Positions 23,775 to 32,734 of a stretch of DNA of 64,000 bases are shown here, piece by piece. The stretch lies in contig NZ_CP108002.1 of the NCBI RefSeq assembly GCF_041435055.1, forward strand, positions 8,556,001 through 8,620,000, written 5' to 3'. The stretch comes from Streptomyces sp. NBC_00341 (GTDB taxonomy: Bacteria > Actinomycetota > Actinomycetes > Streptomycetales > Streptomycetaceae). The position numbers and the translations under genes are program-made. The notes beneath the pieces were generated by a model. The model worked only from the letters and a program-made list of their open reading frames with translations. It did no database searches and had not been told where the DNA came from. The first letter of the stretch is position 1. Each line of letters begins with the position of its first letter.

Positions 23775-26743
23775 CGTGCGCCCCCTCGCAGCTCGACCAG
23801 GTCGGCCAGTTCCGCGTCGCTGAGTTCGGTCAGGGCGCTCTCGCCGGAACCGAGGACCGAGTCCGCGAGCCCCTGCTTACGGGCCAGCATCCCGGCGATC
23901 CGGTCCTCGATGGTGCCCTCGGCGATCAGCCGGTGGACCTGCACCGGCTGGGTCTGCCCGATGCGGTACGCACGGTCGGTGGCCTGGGCCTCCACCGCGG
24001 GGTTCCACCAGCGGTCGAAGTGCACCACGTGGCCCGCCCGGGTGAGGTTGAGCCCCGTCCCGGCCGCCTTGAGCGACAGCAGGAAGACCGGGGCCTCGCC
24101 CGCCTGGAAACGGTTGACCATCGCTTCCCGCGCGGCGACCGGAGTGCCGCCGTGCAGGAACTGGGTACGGACCCCGCGCGCCGCCAGGTGCTGTTCGAGG
24201 AGCCGGGCCATCTGCACGTACTGGGTGAACACCAGGACGGCCGCACCCTCCGCGAGGATGGTGTCCAGGAGCTCGTCGAGCAGCTCCAGCTTTCCCGAAC
24301 GCCCGGCGATCTGCGGCTCCTCCTCCTTGAGGTACTGCGCGGGATGGTTGCAGATCTGTTTGAGCGCGGTCAGCAGCTTCACCACTAGGCCCCGCCGGGC
24401 GATGCCGTCGGCGGCGGAGATCGCCGCCAGCGTCTCGCGTACCACCGCCTCGTACAGGCCCGCCTGCTCGGCCGTCAGGGAGACCGCACGGTCCGTCTCG
24501 GTCTTCGGCGGCAGCTCCGGTGCGATGCCCGGGTCGGACTTGCGCCGGCGCAGCAGGAACGGACGCACCAGCGCGCCGAGCCGCTCGGCCGCCGCGGGGT
24601 CGCTGCCGTCCTCCACCGCTCGCGCGTACCTGGTACGGAACGTGCCGAGCCGGCCGAGCAGACCTGGGGTCGTCCAGTCGAGGATCGCCCACAGTTCGGA
24701 GAGGTTGTTCTCCACCGGAGTGCCGGTCAGGGCGACCCGGGCCCGCGCGCCGATCGTGCGCAGCTGCTTGGCCGTCGCCGAGTACGGGTTCTTCACGTGC
24801 TGCGCCTCGTCGGCGACGACCATGCCCCACCGGGTGGCCGCGAGCCTAGGAGTGTCCAGCCGCATCGTCCCGTACGTGGTGAGGACGAACTCGCCGTCGG
24901 TGAGGTCCTCCAGGCTCCGTGCGCCGCCGTGGAAGCGGCGCACCGGGGTGCCAGGGGCGAACTTCTCGATCTCCCGCTGCCAGTTGCCCATCAGGGAGGT
25001 CGGGCAGACGACCAGGGTGGGGCCCGCGGCCGATTCGATGGTCTGCCGGTGCAGGTGCAGCGCGATCAGAGTGATGGTCTTGCCGAGCCCCATGTCATCC
25101 GCGAGGCAGCCGCCGAGCCCGAGCGAGGTCATCGTGTGCAGCCAGTTCAGGCCACGGAGCTGGTAGTCGCGCAAGGTCGCGGTGAGCGCCGCGGGCTGAC
25201 CGAGCGCGGGCTCGCCGTCCTGTCCCCGGGACTCCGGATCGGCGACCCGCTGTCGCAGTGTCTCCAGCCAGCCGGTGGCCCGGACCTCGACCCGGCGGCC
25301 GCCGACCTCGGCGGAGCCGGTCAGTACTGCCCCGAGCGCGTCGATGGGGGTGACCTTGCGGTCCTGGGTCTCCCGGGCGCGGCGCGCCTCCTCGGGATCG
25401 ATCAGCACCCACTGGTCGCGCAGCCGGACCAGCGGCCGGCCCGCCTCGGCCAGCCGGTCCAGCTCGGCGCGGCTGAGGCTCCGGTCCCCGAGCGCGAACC
25501 GCCAGTCGAACGCGAGCAGGGAGTCCGCCGACAGGAGTGGCGCGGTGTCAGAGCCGGTACGGGCAGCTGGCCGGAAACCGTCCGGTCCGGTGCCGTCGTC
25601 CTCGTCTTCGGGCGGGCCGATCACGGCACGCGCCGTGAGCTTTCGGGCCAGCTCCCTGGGCCAGTGCACCTGCACGCCCGTCGCGGCGAGCGCCCGTGAG
25701 GCGGGGCCGAGCAGTTCCCCGATCTCCTCGTCGGCCGGTTCCACGGCGTCCGGCACGGCGGCCGACAGCAGCGGGGTCAGGGGCGGCCAGGCGCGGGCGG
25801 CCCGGCGCAGCATCAGCAGGGCGTCCATCCGGGCCTTCGGCCCGAGGGCGGCGGCGGCCGGTCCGTTGCCCGTCCAGATCATGGCGGCATCGGTGACCAG
25901 CGTGGGGTCGCTGACACTGTGGATCTGCGGGACCACCCGGAAGGACGGGCCGGACAGCAGGCCGCCGTGCCCCTCGTCGGTCCGGTCGAGCCCGGAAACC
26001 TCCACGCGAAGGGAGAGCCGGACACCCGCGTCGTGACCGGCCGCGACATCCGCGGCCCAGGCGCGGTGGTCCGGGAGCCGCTGCGGAGTGTCCGCGGTGA
26101 AGGCCGGGCCACCGTTGGCCAGGGCCGCGGCGGGCGTGCGCGGCAGGCCGTCGGCCACCGCGTCGAGGAACGCCCGTACCAGCCACTCCGGTTCGGGCAG
26201 CAGTAGTGGCTCGGCAGCCTCATCCAGCGGAACCGCGTGGGCACTTGGCGGCATGGAGGCGGCCAGGGCGCGGATCCGGTCCTGATCGTCCGCGGTGAGC
26301 GGTCCGGCCCGCCACGCGTCCTGGTCCGTGCCGCTCAGCCCCGGCAACAGCAGCCCACGCGCGGTGAACTGAAGGGCCACCAGCCCGACCGCGCCCCAGA
26401 AGGAAGCCGACACCGAGGCGTGCTCGGAGACCCGTGCGCGGGTCAGTACCGGCAGTGCGTCCCGCACGGGGAGCAGTCGCGCCGGTACTTCGTACGGCTC
26501 GGCGTCGGCATCGGTCACGGTCAGGGCCTCGACGGTCCCCGGGGCATCGGGCGGACTGCTACCGTCTGGGCACCAGAAGGCGACGCGTCCGGTCCGGGAG
26601 GGATCCGCGGGCAGGAACACCACGGAACAGCCGATGAGTGCGGAGATCTCGGAGAGCGTTGCTGCGGGGAGGCTGTGCACAGCGATGTCAGATTCCTCAA
26701 ATTTGACTAGTTGGCTGAGGTCGCCGAGGGTACTCCATCGCAT
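23771..26743 (-). CDS. SWI2/SNF2-family DEAD/DEAH-box helicase
   Basis: 990 aa. A long N-terminal region (about 1-500) is typical of bacterial HepA/Rad54-like proteins paired with SWIM partners. The motor contains GGCLADDMGLGKTITLIALHL (Walker A about 548), VVCPTSLMGNWQREIEKFAPG, VLTTYGTMR, the DEAQ box VVADEAQHVKNP (about 643), TGTPVENNLSELWAILDW, and the C-lobe VFTQYVQMARLLEQHL, LLSLKAAGTGLNLTRAGHVVHFDRWWNPAVEAQATDRAYRIGQT. It is a dsDNA translocase or remodeller. First gene of a two-gene operon with the SWIM protein. Start ATG at 26743; a few codons further downstream remain possible. Confidence 0.93.
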   Translation of the reverse strand: MRWSTLGDLSQLVKFEESDIAVHSLPAATLSEISALIGCSVVFLPADPSRTGRVAFWCPDGSSPPDAPGTVEALTVTDADAEPYEVPARLLPVRDALPVLTRARVSEHASVSASFWGAVGLVALQFTARGLLLPGLSGTDQDAWRAGPLTADDQDRIRALAASMPPSAHAVPLDEAAEPLLLPEPEWLVRAFLDAVADGLPRTPAAALANGGPAFTADTPQRLPDHRAWAADVAAGHDAGVRLSLRVEVSGLDRTDEGHGGLLSGPSFRVVPQIHSVSDPTLVTDAAMIWTGNGPAAAALGPKARMDALLMLRRAARAWPPLTPLLSAAVPDAVEPADEEIGELLGPASRALAATGVQVHWPRELARKLTARAVIGPPEDEDDGTGPDGFRPAARTGSDTAPLLSADSLLAFDWRFALGDRSLSRAELDRLAEAGRPLVRLRDQWVLIDPEEARRARETQDRKVTPIDALGAVLTGSAEVGGRRVEVRATGWLETLRQRVADPESRGQDGEPALGQPAALTATLRDYQLRGLNWLHTMTSLGLGGCLADDMGLGKTITLIALHLHRQTIESAAGPTLVVCPTSLMGNWQREIEKFAPGTPVRRFHGGARSLEDLTDGEFVLTTYGTMRLDTPRLAATRWGMVVADEAQHVKNPYSATAKQLRTIGARARVALTGTPVENNLSELWAILDWTTPGLLGRLGTFRTRYARAVEDGSDPAAAERLGALVRPFLLRRRKSDPGIAPELPPKTETDRAVSLTAEQAGLYEAVVRETLAAISAADGIARRGLVVKLLTALKQICNHPAQYLKEEEPQIAGRSGKLELLDELLDTILAEGAAVLVFTQYVQMARLLEQHLAARGVRTQFLHGGTPVAAREAMVNRFQAGEAPVFLLSLKAAGTGLNLTRAGHVVHFDRWWNPAVEAQATDRAYRIGQTQPVQVHRLIAEGTIEDRIAGMLARKQGLADSVLGSGESALTELSDAELADLVELRGGAR

Positions 26744-26812
26744 CCGGCGACGGGGCTAGTCGCCGCATGTTTTAGATCACACGCCTGTGTCCGGTATGTC
26801 GGTCAGGTGTAG

Positions 26813-26840
26813 CCAGCCCCCTCCGGAATGAGGGGGCTGG
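26813..26840. terminator. 11-bp hairpin in desaturase leader
   Basis: CCAGCCCCCTC-cggaat-GAGGGGGCTGG, perfect 11-bp stem, 96 nt before the desaturase ATG and between two divergent genes. There is no gene end nearby that needs a terminator, so it may act as an attenuator or stabilise the 5' end of the desaturase transcript. Confidence 0.4.
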
Positions 26841-26935
26841 CACCAGGAAACCTCGGGTGGTGGCTCCATGGCTGCCGTATATCTGCGACCCGTACGTTTC
26901 ATCAGGTCAGCGCATCCCTTAAGACCGGAGACATC

Positions 26936-27997
26936 ATGCCTCAGGCCGCAACCACCGTCGCGGAACGAACCCGTGACGGTGCCGGAAGTGCCGGAAGTGT
27001 CGGAAGTACAGGAAGCGACTTCGCGCCACTGCTGCGGGCCGTCAAGGGGCAAGGGCTCCTCGAACGCCGCACAGGTTGGTACGCGGCCGGCATCGCCGCC
27101 AATCTGCTCGCGCTGGGCGCCGTGCTCACGGGCATGGTCCTCCTCGGCGACACCTGGTGGACCCTGCTGCTGGCGCTGCCCCTCGCCATCTTCTGGTCCC
27201 GCACCGCGTTCGTCGGGCACGACGCCGGCCACGCCCAGATATCCGGTGACCGCAGGGCGAGCCGGGCCATCGGCCTGGTGCACGCCAACCTGCTCCTCGG
27301 CATGAACGAAGCCTGGTGGAACGACAAGCACGTACGCCACCACGCCAACCCCAACCACGTGGACAAGGACCCCGACGTCGGCGTCGGCGCCCTCGTCTGG
27401 ACCCAGAAGCAGGCCGCGCAGCGCGAGGGCTTCGCCCGCTGGCTCACCCGCAACCAGGCCCGGCTGTTCTTCCCGATGCTGCTCCTGGAGGGCATCGCGC
27501 TGAAGATCTCCGGCTTCCAGTACCTGCGACACCAGCCCGCCCGTGAGCGCGCCCTTTCCGCCCTGCTGCTCGTCGCCCACCTCGGCCTCTACGCCGCGCT
27601 GCTGCTCACCGTCATGTCACCGGGCAAGGCCGTCGTCTTCGCTCTCGTGCACCACGCGCTCTTCGGCCTCCACCTGGGCATGGCCTTCGCCCCGAACCAC
27701 AAGGGCATGGAGATGCCCGACCCGGACGGAGACCGCTGGGGACACCTGCAGCGCCAGGTCCTCACCTCGCGCAACGTACGGGGTGCCGTCCTCACCGACT
27801 GGTTCCTCGGCGGGCTCAACTACCAGATCGAGCACCACCTCTTCCCGAGCATGCCCCGCCCGCATCTGCGACTGGCGCAGCCCCTGGTCAGGGCCCACTG
27901 CGAGGCGCTCGGCATGCCGTACGCGGAAACCGGACTCATCGAGTCCTACCGCCAGGCTCTCGAGCACATGCATGAGGTCGGCGCACCGCTCAGGTGA
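26936..27997 (+). CDS. Membrane fatty acid desaturase
   Basis: 353 aa. The three His boxes of the di-iron acyl-lipid/acyl-CoA desaturases are complete: HDAGH in FVGHDAGHAQISGD, HVRHH in WWNDKHVRHHANPNH, and QIEHH in LNYQIEHHLFPSMPRP. Hydrophobic pairs lie at about 50-90 and 195-245, with the catalytic loops on the cytosolic side. ATG at 26936 has GGAG upstream. The first 30 residues contain a G-S repeat encoded by GGAAGTGCC-type 9-mers. It introduces a double bond in membrane lipids, usually in answer to cold or membrane rigidity. Confidence 0.92.
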   Translation: MPQAATTVAERTRDGAGSAGSVGSTGSDFAPLLRAVKGQGLLERRTGWYAAGIAANLLALGAVLTGMVLLGDTWWTLLLALPLAIFWSRTAFVGHDAGHAQISGDRRASRAIGLVHANLLLGMNEAWWNDKHVRHHANPNHVDKDPDVGVGALVWTQKQAAQREGFARWLTRNQARLFFPMLLLEGIALKISGFQYLRHQPARERALSALLLVAHLGLYAALLLTVMSPGKAVVFALVHHALFGLHLGMAFAPNHKGMEMPDPDGDRWGHLQRQVLTSRNVRGAVLTDWFLGGLNYQIEHHLFPSMPRPHLRLAQPLVRAHCEALGMPYAETGLIESYRQALEHMHEVGAPLR

Positions 27998-28093
27998 CCG
28001 TTTCCGACGGGTTCGGGGCAGGCTGGAACCGATGGGCACGCACAGGCGTTCTCACAGCAGGAGCGGCCACTGGCCGCGAAGGAGGCGTGGACG

Positions 28094-28276
28094 ATGTCGA
28101 ACAGAGCAAAGATCGCCATCGGGGGAGTCGTCGTCGCAGTCGTCCTGATGCCGTTCATCGGGTTCTGGCTGTCACTGCTGGTGCTCATCGGAGTTCCCGC
28201 GATCGCCTACCTGGCACTGGATCCCAGTCAGCGGCGCAGGCTCCGCAGGATCAGCCGTAAGGAGATCGGCCGCTGA
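28094..28276 (+). CDS. Small two-helix membrane protein (60 aa)
   Basis: MSNRAKIAIGGVVVAVVLMP begins helix 1, a short turn leads to LLVLIGVPAIAYLAL (helix 2), and it ends in a strongly basic tail (QRRRLRRISRKEIGR). Good Shine-Dalgarno (AAGGAGG) 8-9 nt before the ATG. No known motif; small proteins of this look are conserved in Streptomyces. It lies about 95 nt downstream of the desaturase on the same strand and may be co-transcribed. Confidence 0.75.
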   Translation: MSNRAKIAIGGVVVAVVLMPFIGFWLSLLVLIGVPAIAYLALDPSQRRRLRRISRKEIGR

Positions 28277-28336
28277 GCGGCGCCGGGCCCCTGAGCGCAG
28301 GGGCCGCACGGCAGGAGGTTCCGCGTCCGGGGCGTC

Positions 28337-29353
28337 TCAGGAGGGCCGTGCGGCCAGTGAGTCCAGAGCCTTGAGCAGACCGGGCAATCGCTCACCGCGC
28401 CGGACCGGCAGTATCTCGCCCGGCATCTCGTCCAGCAGCAGAAACGCCATGTCGTCGGTCCTGCCCACCATGGACCAGCCGGGGCCGTCGGCCCGGATCG
28501 TCCGGGCGTCCCCCGGGGCGAACGAGGACCGGATCCGGCCGGGCGGCGGCGGGGCGTCGAGGTAGGCACGGGCTTCGGCCAGAGCCCGCCGGACACCGGG
28601 ATGCGTGCCGGAGGGAGCGCTGTGCGCGCTGTGCGGCACGGTGCCCTCACGGCCTGTGGAATCGGTGTCCGGGGCCACGCTCCTACCGTCTGTGGTCTCG
28701 GCCTCCAGGTCCCTACCGTCAGTGCTGTCGGCGCCCGCGTCCGCGCCGTCAGGGAAGCTCGCGTTCTCACCGTCTGCACCGTCCGGACCGGGCGCTTCGT
28801 CGCCCTCGGTGGTCTCCTCCGCGCTCCCGTCGTCCGCCGCCGCCGGCGCGGTCTCGTCGCTGATCTGTTCGCGCCAGTCCGCCCACTGCGATGCGACCGC
28901 GTCCGCGCCGAGCCGGCGCTGGGCCGGGCCCCACGCATCTGGGTCCGGCGGAGCCAGCGGCGGGAGCTCTTCGTCATCCGCCTCGGGATCAGGGGCGGGG
29001 TCGTGCGGAGCGGCCACGCCCGGCGCGGCGACCGCCACGGCGAGCGGCCAGCCGGGGAGAGCGCGGACCACCGAGCGTTCGTCGGGAGACAGGTCGTACT
29101 CCATGCCGCAGTCCCAGGACGCTATCGCCACGGCCACCAGGGACACGTCATCGATGGCGACGGTCCACCTGGCCCCCTCACCGTCCTGGCCCATGACCAG
29201 CCCGTACCCCGTGGCGCAGGGGTCGAGACCGAGTGCCGCGCAGGCCGCCGGATAGTCGTCGCCGAGCACGCTCGGGAACTGTGCTGGGGTCAGCAGGACC
29301 GCAGTCAGTACGTACAGTGCGTCATCGGCGACTGCGTTGTCCGTCCCGGTCAC
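28337..29353 (-). CDS. Conserved hypothetical protein with acidic central linker
   Basis: 338 aa, GTG start at 29353 (GGGGAGGG just upstream). Residues 1-110 are a folded domain (ALYVLTAVLLTPAQFPSVLG, WTVAIDDVSLVAVAIASWDCGMEYDLSPDERSVVRALPGWPLAVAVA). Residues about 120-245 are a Pro/Asp/Glu-rich, repetitive linker (DG, DSTDG units). The last 80 residues form a second conserved block (RSSFAPGDARTIRADGPGWSMVGRTDDMAFLLLDEMPGEILPVRRGERLPGLLKALDSL). I do not recognise the family. The two ends look like parts of one fold or two interacting domains. No membrane segment. Confidence 0.7.
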   Translation of the reverse strand: MTGTDNAVADDALYVLTAVLLTPAQFPSVLGDDYPAACAALGLDPCATGYGLVMGQDGEGARWTVAIDDVSLVAVAIASWDCGMEYDLSPDERSVVRALPGWPLAVAVAAPGVAAPHDPAPDPEADDEELPPLAPPDPDAWGPAQRRLGADAVASQWADWREQISDETAPAAADDGSAEETTEGDEAPGPDGADGENASFPDGADAGADSTDGRDLEAETTDGRSVAPDTDSTGREGTVPHSAHSAPSGTHPGVRRALAEARAYLDAPPPPGRIRSSFAPGDARTIRADGPGWSMVGRTDDMAFLLLDEMPGEILPVRRGERLPGLLKALDSLAARPS

Positions 29354-29478
29354 CGCACCCTCCCCATCCGTTGTGGTTGTCCGTCGGCGCACCTTAACCA
29401 GTGGGTAACCCACTCGTCGAGGCCCTGACAAGGCGGAGCGACCGGTAGCCCGGTGCCGGTGTGCCGAGGACGGAACCC

Positions 29479-29787
29479 CTATTGGCGGGCCAGTCCGAGG
29501 AGATCGCGGGCCACCGCTTCGGGGGATTCACCGCGCTCGCGGGCGAGGGCGATGACCGCCCGGCAGGCCAGTTCTCCGACGCCGAAGGAGAGCGCTTCCG
29601 GCGAGACCCAGCCGCTCGCCTCGTCCATCCGTTCCTGGTCGTCCTCCGCCGAAGCCGCGACGAACGTGGCTGCCGCGTCGAACAGATTGTGCTGCCGGCG
29701 CTCCGGCGCCTTGGTGGCACCGCCGGGCCGGCCGTCCTTGCGGCCCGGGTTCACAGCTCTGCGGAGTATGCCGAACATGTCGGTCAT
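29479..29787 (-). CDS. Conserved hypothetical protein (102 aa)
   Basis: Starts at ATG 29787 with AAGGG upstream. The N-terminus MTDMFGILRRAVNPGRKDGRP is basic. The rest is predicted helical (HNLFDAAATFVAASAEDDQERMDEASGWVSPEALSFGVGELACRAVIALARERGESPEAVARDLLGLAR). No motif I can name. It is separated by 125 bp from the preceding minus-strand gene and lies divergent from the MpaB-type oxygenase. Confidence 0.65.
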   Translation of the reverse strand: MTDMFGILRRAVNPGRKDGRPGGATKAPERRQHNLFDAAATFVAASAEDDQERMDEASGWVSPEALSFGVGELACRAVIALARERGESPEAVARDLLGLARQ

Positions 29788-29948
29788 GGGGACCGCCCTT
29801 CCTGGATATGTATGTGCCTGACAGGGATCGTGCGCACGCGGGAGGAGGTGCCGCGCGTGCACGGCGTTCGCTGTCCTGTGCGTACTCACGGTCCTGCCCG
29901 CGCACGTAGGGTTGGACACGTGGTCCGGACGAAGAGGGGGATGCTGCG

Positions 29949-30851
29949 GTGAAGCGCTACGACCGGCTGAAGGATATTCAACGTCTTGATCCGGAGCGGG
30001 ACTTCCTGGAGATCTACCGGATCACGGCCACGTACGAGTTCCCCTGGGACATCACCCGAGCCCTCGAACTCGCCCTGTACCGGACGTATGCCGTCCCCGG
30101 CATCGGCCGACTGCTCGCCGAGACAGCTGAGCTGACGAGGCGTTCGCAGAAGCGCTACGACGACACCGCGCTCCTTCTGGACGCCGTGGTCGAGCACGGA
30201 TTCGACAGCGTCCCCGGGCGTACGGCCATCCGCCGGATCAACCAGATGCACCGCAGCTACGACATCAGCAACGACGACATGCGCTATGTGCTGTGCACCT
30301 TCGTCGTCACCCCGAAGCGGTGGCTCGACACCTACGGCTGGCGGCGGCTGTCCGGGCACGAGAAGGCGGCGTGCGCCGCCTACTACCGGACCCTGGGCGC
30401 GCACATGGGCATCCAGGACCTGCCGCACACGTACGAGGACTTCGAGCGCACCCTCGACGCCTACGAGAAGGAGCACTTCGGCTGGGACGAGGGGGCGCGC
30501 GAGGTGTCGGACGCCACGCTGGCGCTGATGGCCTCCTGGTACCCGCGCCCCCTTGCGCGGGTGGTGCGCGGCGCGAGCCTCGCGCTCCTCGACGACTCGC
30601 TGCTACGGGCCTTCCGCTACGAGCGCCCGGGACCGGTGGCACGCGGGCTCACCCGGGGCGCCCTGCGGCTGAGGGCCCGCGCGGTGCGGCTGCTGCCGCC
30701 TCGCACCACCCCGCACCACGCCCGCCAGAATCCCGAGATCAAGGGATATCGGGGCGGCTACGAGGTGTCCGGACTCGGGACGTACCCCACGCCCGGCACG
30801 GGCGGGTGCCCGGTCCGGCACCTGAGCCGCCCGGAGACTCCGGCCGAGTGA
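29949..30851 (+). CDS. MpaB/latex-clearing-type oxygenase family protein
   Basis: 300 aa, GTG start with GAGGGGG upstream. Typical of the 'oxygenase MpaB' (DUF2236) family: RTAIRRINQMHRSYDISNDDMRYVLCTFVVTPKRWLDTYGWR holds the haem-binding R-x-x-x-H region and the W-x-D-x-x-G-W block. It continues with YYRTLGAHMGIQDLPHTYEDFERTLDAYEKEHF and ends with YRGGYEVSGLGTYPTPGTGGCPV. Family members bind haem b and some cleave poly-isoprene, but most, including this one, have no known substrate. No signal peptide, so intracellular. Confidence 0.8.
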   Translation: MKRYDRLKDIQRLDPERDFLEIYRITATYEFPWDITRALELALYRTYAVPGIGRLLAETAELTRRSQKRYDDTALLLDAVVEHGFDSVPGRTAIRRINQMHRSYDISNDDMRYVLCTFVVTPKRWLDTYGWRRLSGHEKAACAAYYRTLGAHMGIQDLPHTYEDFERTLDAYEKEHFGWDEGAREVSDATLALMASWYPRPLARVVRGASLALLDDSLLRAFRYERPGPVARGLTRGALRLRARAVRLLPPRTTPHHARQNPEIKGYRGGYEVSGLGTYPTPGTGGCPVRHLSRPETPAE

Positions 30852-30901
30852 GCCGCCCGGAAGCCCCGGCCGAGTGAGCCGGTCGTCGCGGTGTGCGGGG
30901 A

Positions 30902-31501
30902 TCAGCTCTCCCGTTCGGCCAGGACGAGGAAGCGGGCCTCTTCGTCGAGGTACGTGGTCATCCGCCAGCCCGAACGGGCCAGCATGGGGTCGAGGTTGGG
31001 CTCCGCCCGCAGATCGTCGTCGGTGAGCGTGCGGTGGTGCCGTGCGGCCAGCGCCGCACGGCCGATGGGATGGAACAGCGCCAGCAGCCCGCCGGGCCGC
31101 ACCACCCGGGCGAGTTCCGCCAGGTTCCGTTCCGGCTGCGGCAGATGCGCGATCAGCCCGGCGGCGAACACCGCGTCGAGCGCCTGGGTCCGCACCGGCA
31201 GCCGGGCGGCGTCGGCCTGGATCAGCAGCCCACTGCGGTCTCGGCCCGCGCGTGCCGCGGCCCCCAGCATGGCCGCGGTGAGGTCGGCGCCCAGCACGGT
31301 GCCCCGGGGGCCGACCGCGGCCCGCAGGGCGGGCAGCGCCCGTCCCGTACCGCAGCCCGCGTCGAGCACGGCGTCGCCCGCGCGCAGGCCCAGGGCGGAG
31401 ACCGCCGCGGCGTAGGCCGGTCCGTCGTCGGGAAAGCGGGCGTCCCAGTCCGCGGCGCGGGCGCTGAAGAAGTCCTGGACGTGCGTGTGGTCATCGGCCA
31501 T
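30902..31501 (-). CDS. Class I SAM-dependent methyltransferase
   Basis: 199 aa. Motif I AVLDAGCGTGRALPALRAAVG (about 44-64), acidic residue in VLGADLTAAMLGAAAR, motif II/III VRTQALDAVFAAGLIAHLPQPERNLAELARVVRPGGLLALFHPIGR. It resembles UbiE/Methyltransf_11 enzymes. Substrate unknown. Start ATG at 31501 is the first of the conserved N-terminus (HVQDFFSARAADWDARFPDDGP). Confidence 0.9.
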   Translation of the reverse strand: MADDHTHVQDFFSARAADWDARFPDDGPAYAAAVSALGLRAGDAVLDAGCGTGRALPALRAAVGPRGTVLGADLTAAMLGAAARAGRDRSGLLIQADAARLPVRTQALDAVFAAGLIAHLPQPERNLAELARVVRPGGLLALFHPIGRAALAARHHRTLTDDDLRAEPNLDPMLARSGWRMTTYLDEEARFLVLAERES

Positions 31502-31655
31502 ACGGACATGATCGCGTAACGGCTGCGCAGCAGTGCCCCGGATCGCCCGTAGCCAACGGGAACGGGCCCCGGCCCGCACTCCGCAGGCGGGAGCGCGGGC
31601 CAGGACCCGTACGTATTCGGTCACCGCGCCGGCGAGGCCGGTCGCCGTGCGGAGG

Positions 31656-32231
31656 TCAGACGTTGACGCCGTAGTCGGAGGCGATGCCCGCCAGGCCGGA
31701 GGCGTACCCCTGGCCGACCGCGCGGAACTTCCACTCCGCCCCGTGCCGGTACAGCTCACCGAAGACCATGGCCGTCTCCGTCGACGCGTCCTCGCTGAGG
31801 TCGTATCGGGCGAGCTCCACCCCGTTGGCCTGGTTCACCACGCGGATGAACGCGTTGCGCACCTGGCCGAAACTCTGCCCCCGGCTCTGCGCGTCATGGA
31901 TGGAGACGGGGAAGACGATCTTCGCGACATCCGCCGGGACACCCGCCAGATCCACGTTGATGGACTCGTCGTCGCCCTCACCCTCACCCGTCAGGTTGTC
32001 ACCGGTGTGCTGGACCGAACCGTCGGGGCTGTTGAGGTTGTTGTAGAAGACGAAGTGAAGGTCGGAGAGGACCTTGCCGGTCTCCGAGCACAGCAGCGCG
32101 CTGGCGTCGAGGTCGTGATCGGCGCCCGTCGTCGTCCGTACGTCCCAGCCCAGGCCGACCGTCACCGCGGTCAGGCCGGGTGCCTCCTTCGACAAGGAGA
32201 CATTGCCGCCCTTGGCCAGGGTCACACCCAT
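31656..32231 (-). CDS. TerD-family tellurium/calcium-binding stress protein
   Basis: 191 aa, the standard TerD length. [80 protein letters not shown] (the acidic Ca-binding loop), [27 protein letters not shown], and [38 protein letters not shown]. TerD proteins bind calcium and are tied to tellurite resistance, phage and stress responses and, in Streptomyces, to development. Streptomyces genomes hold many paralogues and this one stands alone. AGGA precedes the ATG. Three TGATC units with 8-bp period lie upstream (32245-32265). Confidence 0.95.
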   Translation of the reverse strand: MGVTLAKGGNVSLSKEAPGLTAVTVGLGWDVRTTTGADHDLDASALLCSETGKVLSDLHFVFYNNLNSPDGSVQHTGDNLTGEGEGDDESINVDLAGVPADVAKIVFPVSIHDAQSRGQSFGQVRNAFIRVVNQANGVELARYDLSEDASTETAMVFGELYRHGAEWKFRAVGQGYASGLAGIASDYGVNV

Positions 32232-32244
32232 GAACTTCCTCCAA

Positions 32245-32268
32245 TGATCCAGTGATCCGTTGATCAGT
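32245..32268. repeat. Three 8-bp TGATC repeats upstream of terD-like gene
   Basis: TGATCCAG TGATCCGT TGATCAGT, starting 14 nt upstream of the TerD ATG on the coding-strand side. It may be a regulator site in the 5' untranslated region. Confidence 0.4.
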
Positions 32269-32373
32269 ACTGCTTCGGCCGTCACCGAGTTGAACGACGG
32301 CCCGTCCTCTGCGGTTCCCTGATTGCGCAAGCCGTGAAGTGGGGAGGCGACGCAGAGTCTGTGGCCACACCGC

Positions 32374-32538
32374 TCACTGAGGCGATTCCTCCTTCATGGC
32401 CTTCGCCTCACTCTTCAGGATCCGCATGGATTTGCCCAGGGCGCGCGCGGTGTCCGGCAGCTTCTTCGCGCCGAACAGCATGACCACGACCAGCGCGATG
32501 ATCAGCAGGTGCCAGGGTTCGAGGCCGTTGCGCAGCAT
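32374..32538 (-). CDS. tatA: Twin-arginine translocase subunit TatA/E (54 aa)
   Basis: Short gene below usual ORF cut-offs. [20 protein letters not shown] is the N-terminal E-x-W-H-x-x-I-I membrane helix, followed by the conserved hinge [19 protein letters not shown] and a short amphipathic, charged tail. This is the pore-forming TatA subunit of the Sec-independent export system for folded proteins. At 54 aa it is shorter than the main Streptomyces TatA (about 90-95 aa), and no tatC is near, so it is probably a paralogue. Confidence 0.85.
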   Translation of the reverse strand: MLRNGLEPWHLLIIALVVVMLFGAKKLPDTARALGKSMRILKSEAKAMKEESPQ

Positions 32539-32734
32539 GCGCTTCACGCCCTTTCTTCGGGTGTCTTCCGGTCAATGATTTCGGCAGGTGTTCGCGGACA
32601 CCGGATGGAGCCGACCATGGACAGGTCCGGTGATCCATTCGGACGCAAACACTTGCTACATTGCGCAACTGTACAACCATGAGTGGGCGGTGCGAGTCCG
32701 ACTTCATGGAAGGCCGGACGAACTGGGGTGGGAC

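Noticed and set aside
22629..25166. 845-codon plus-strand open frame across SWIM/SNF2
   Set aside because: Antisense shadow of two well supported genes on the other strand.
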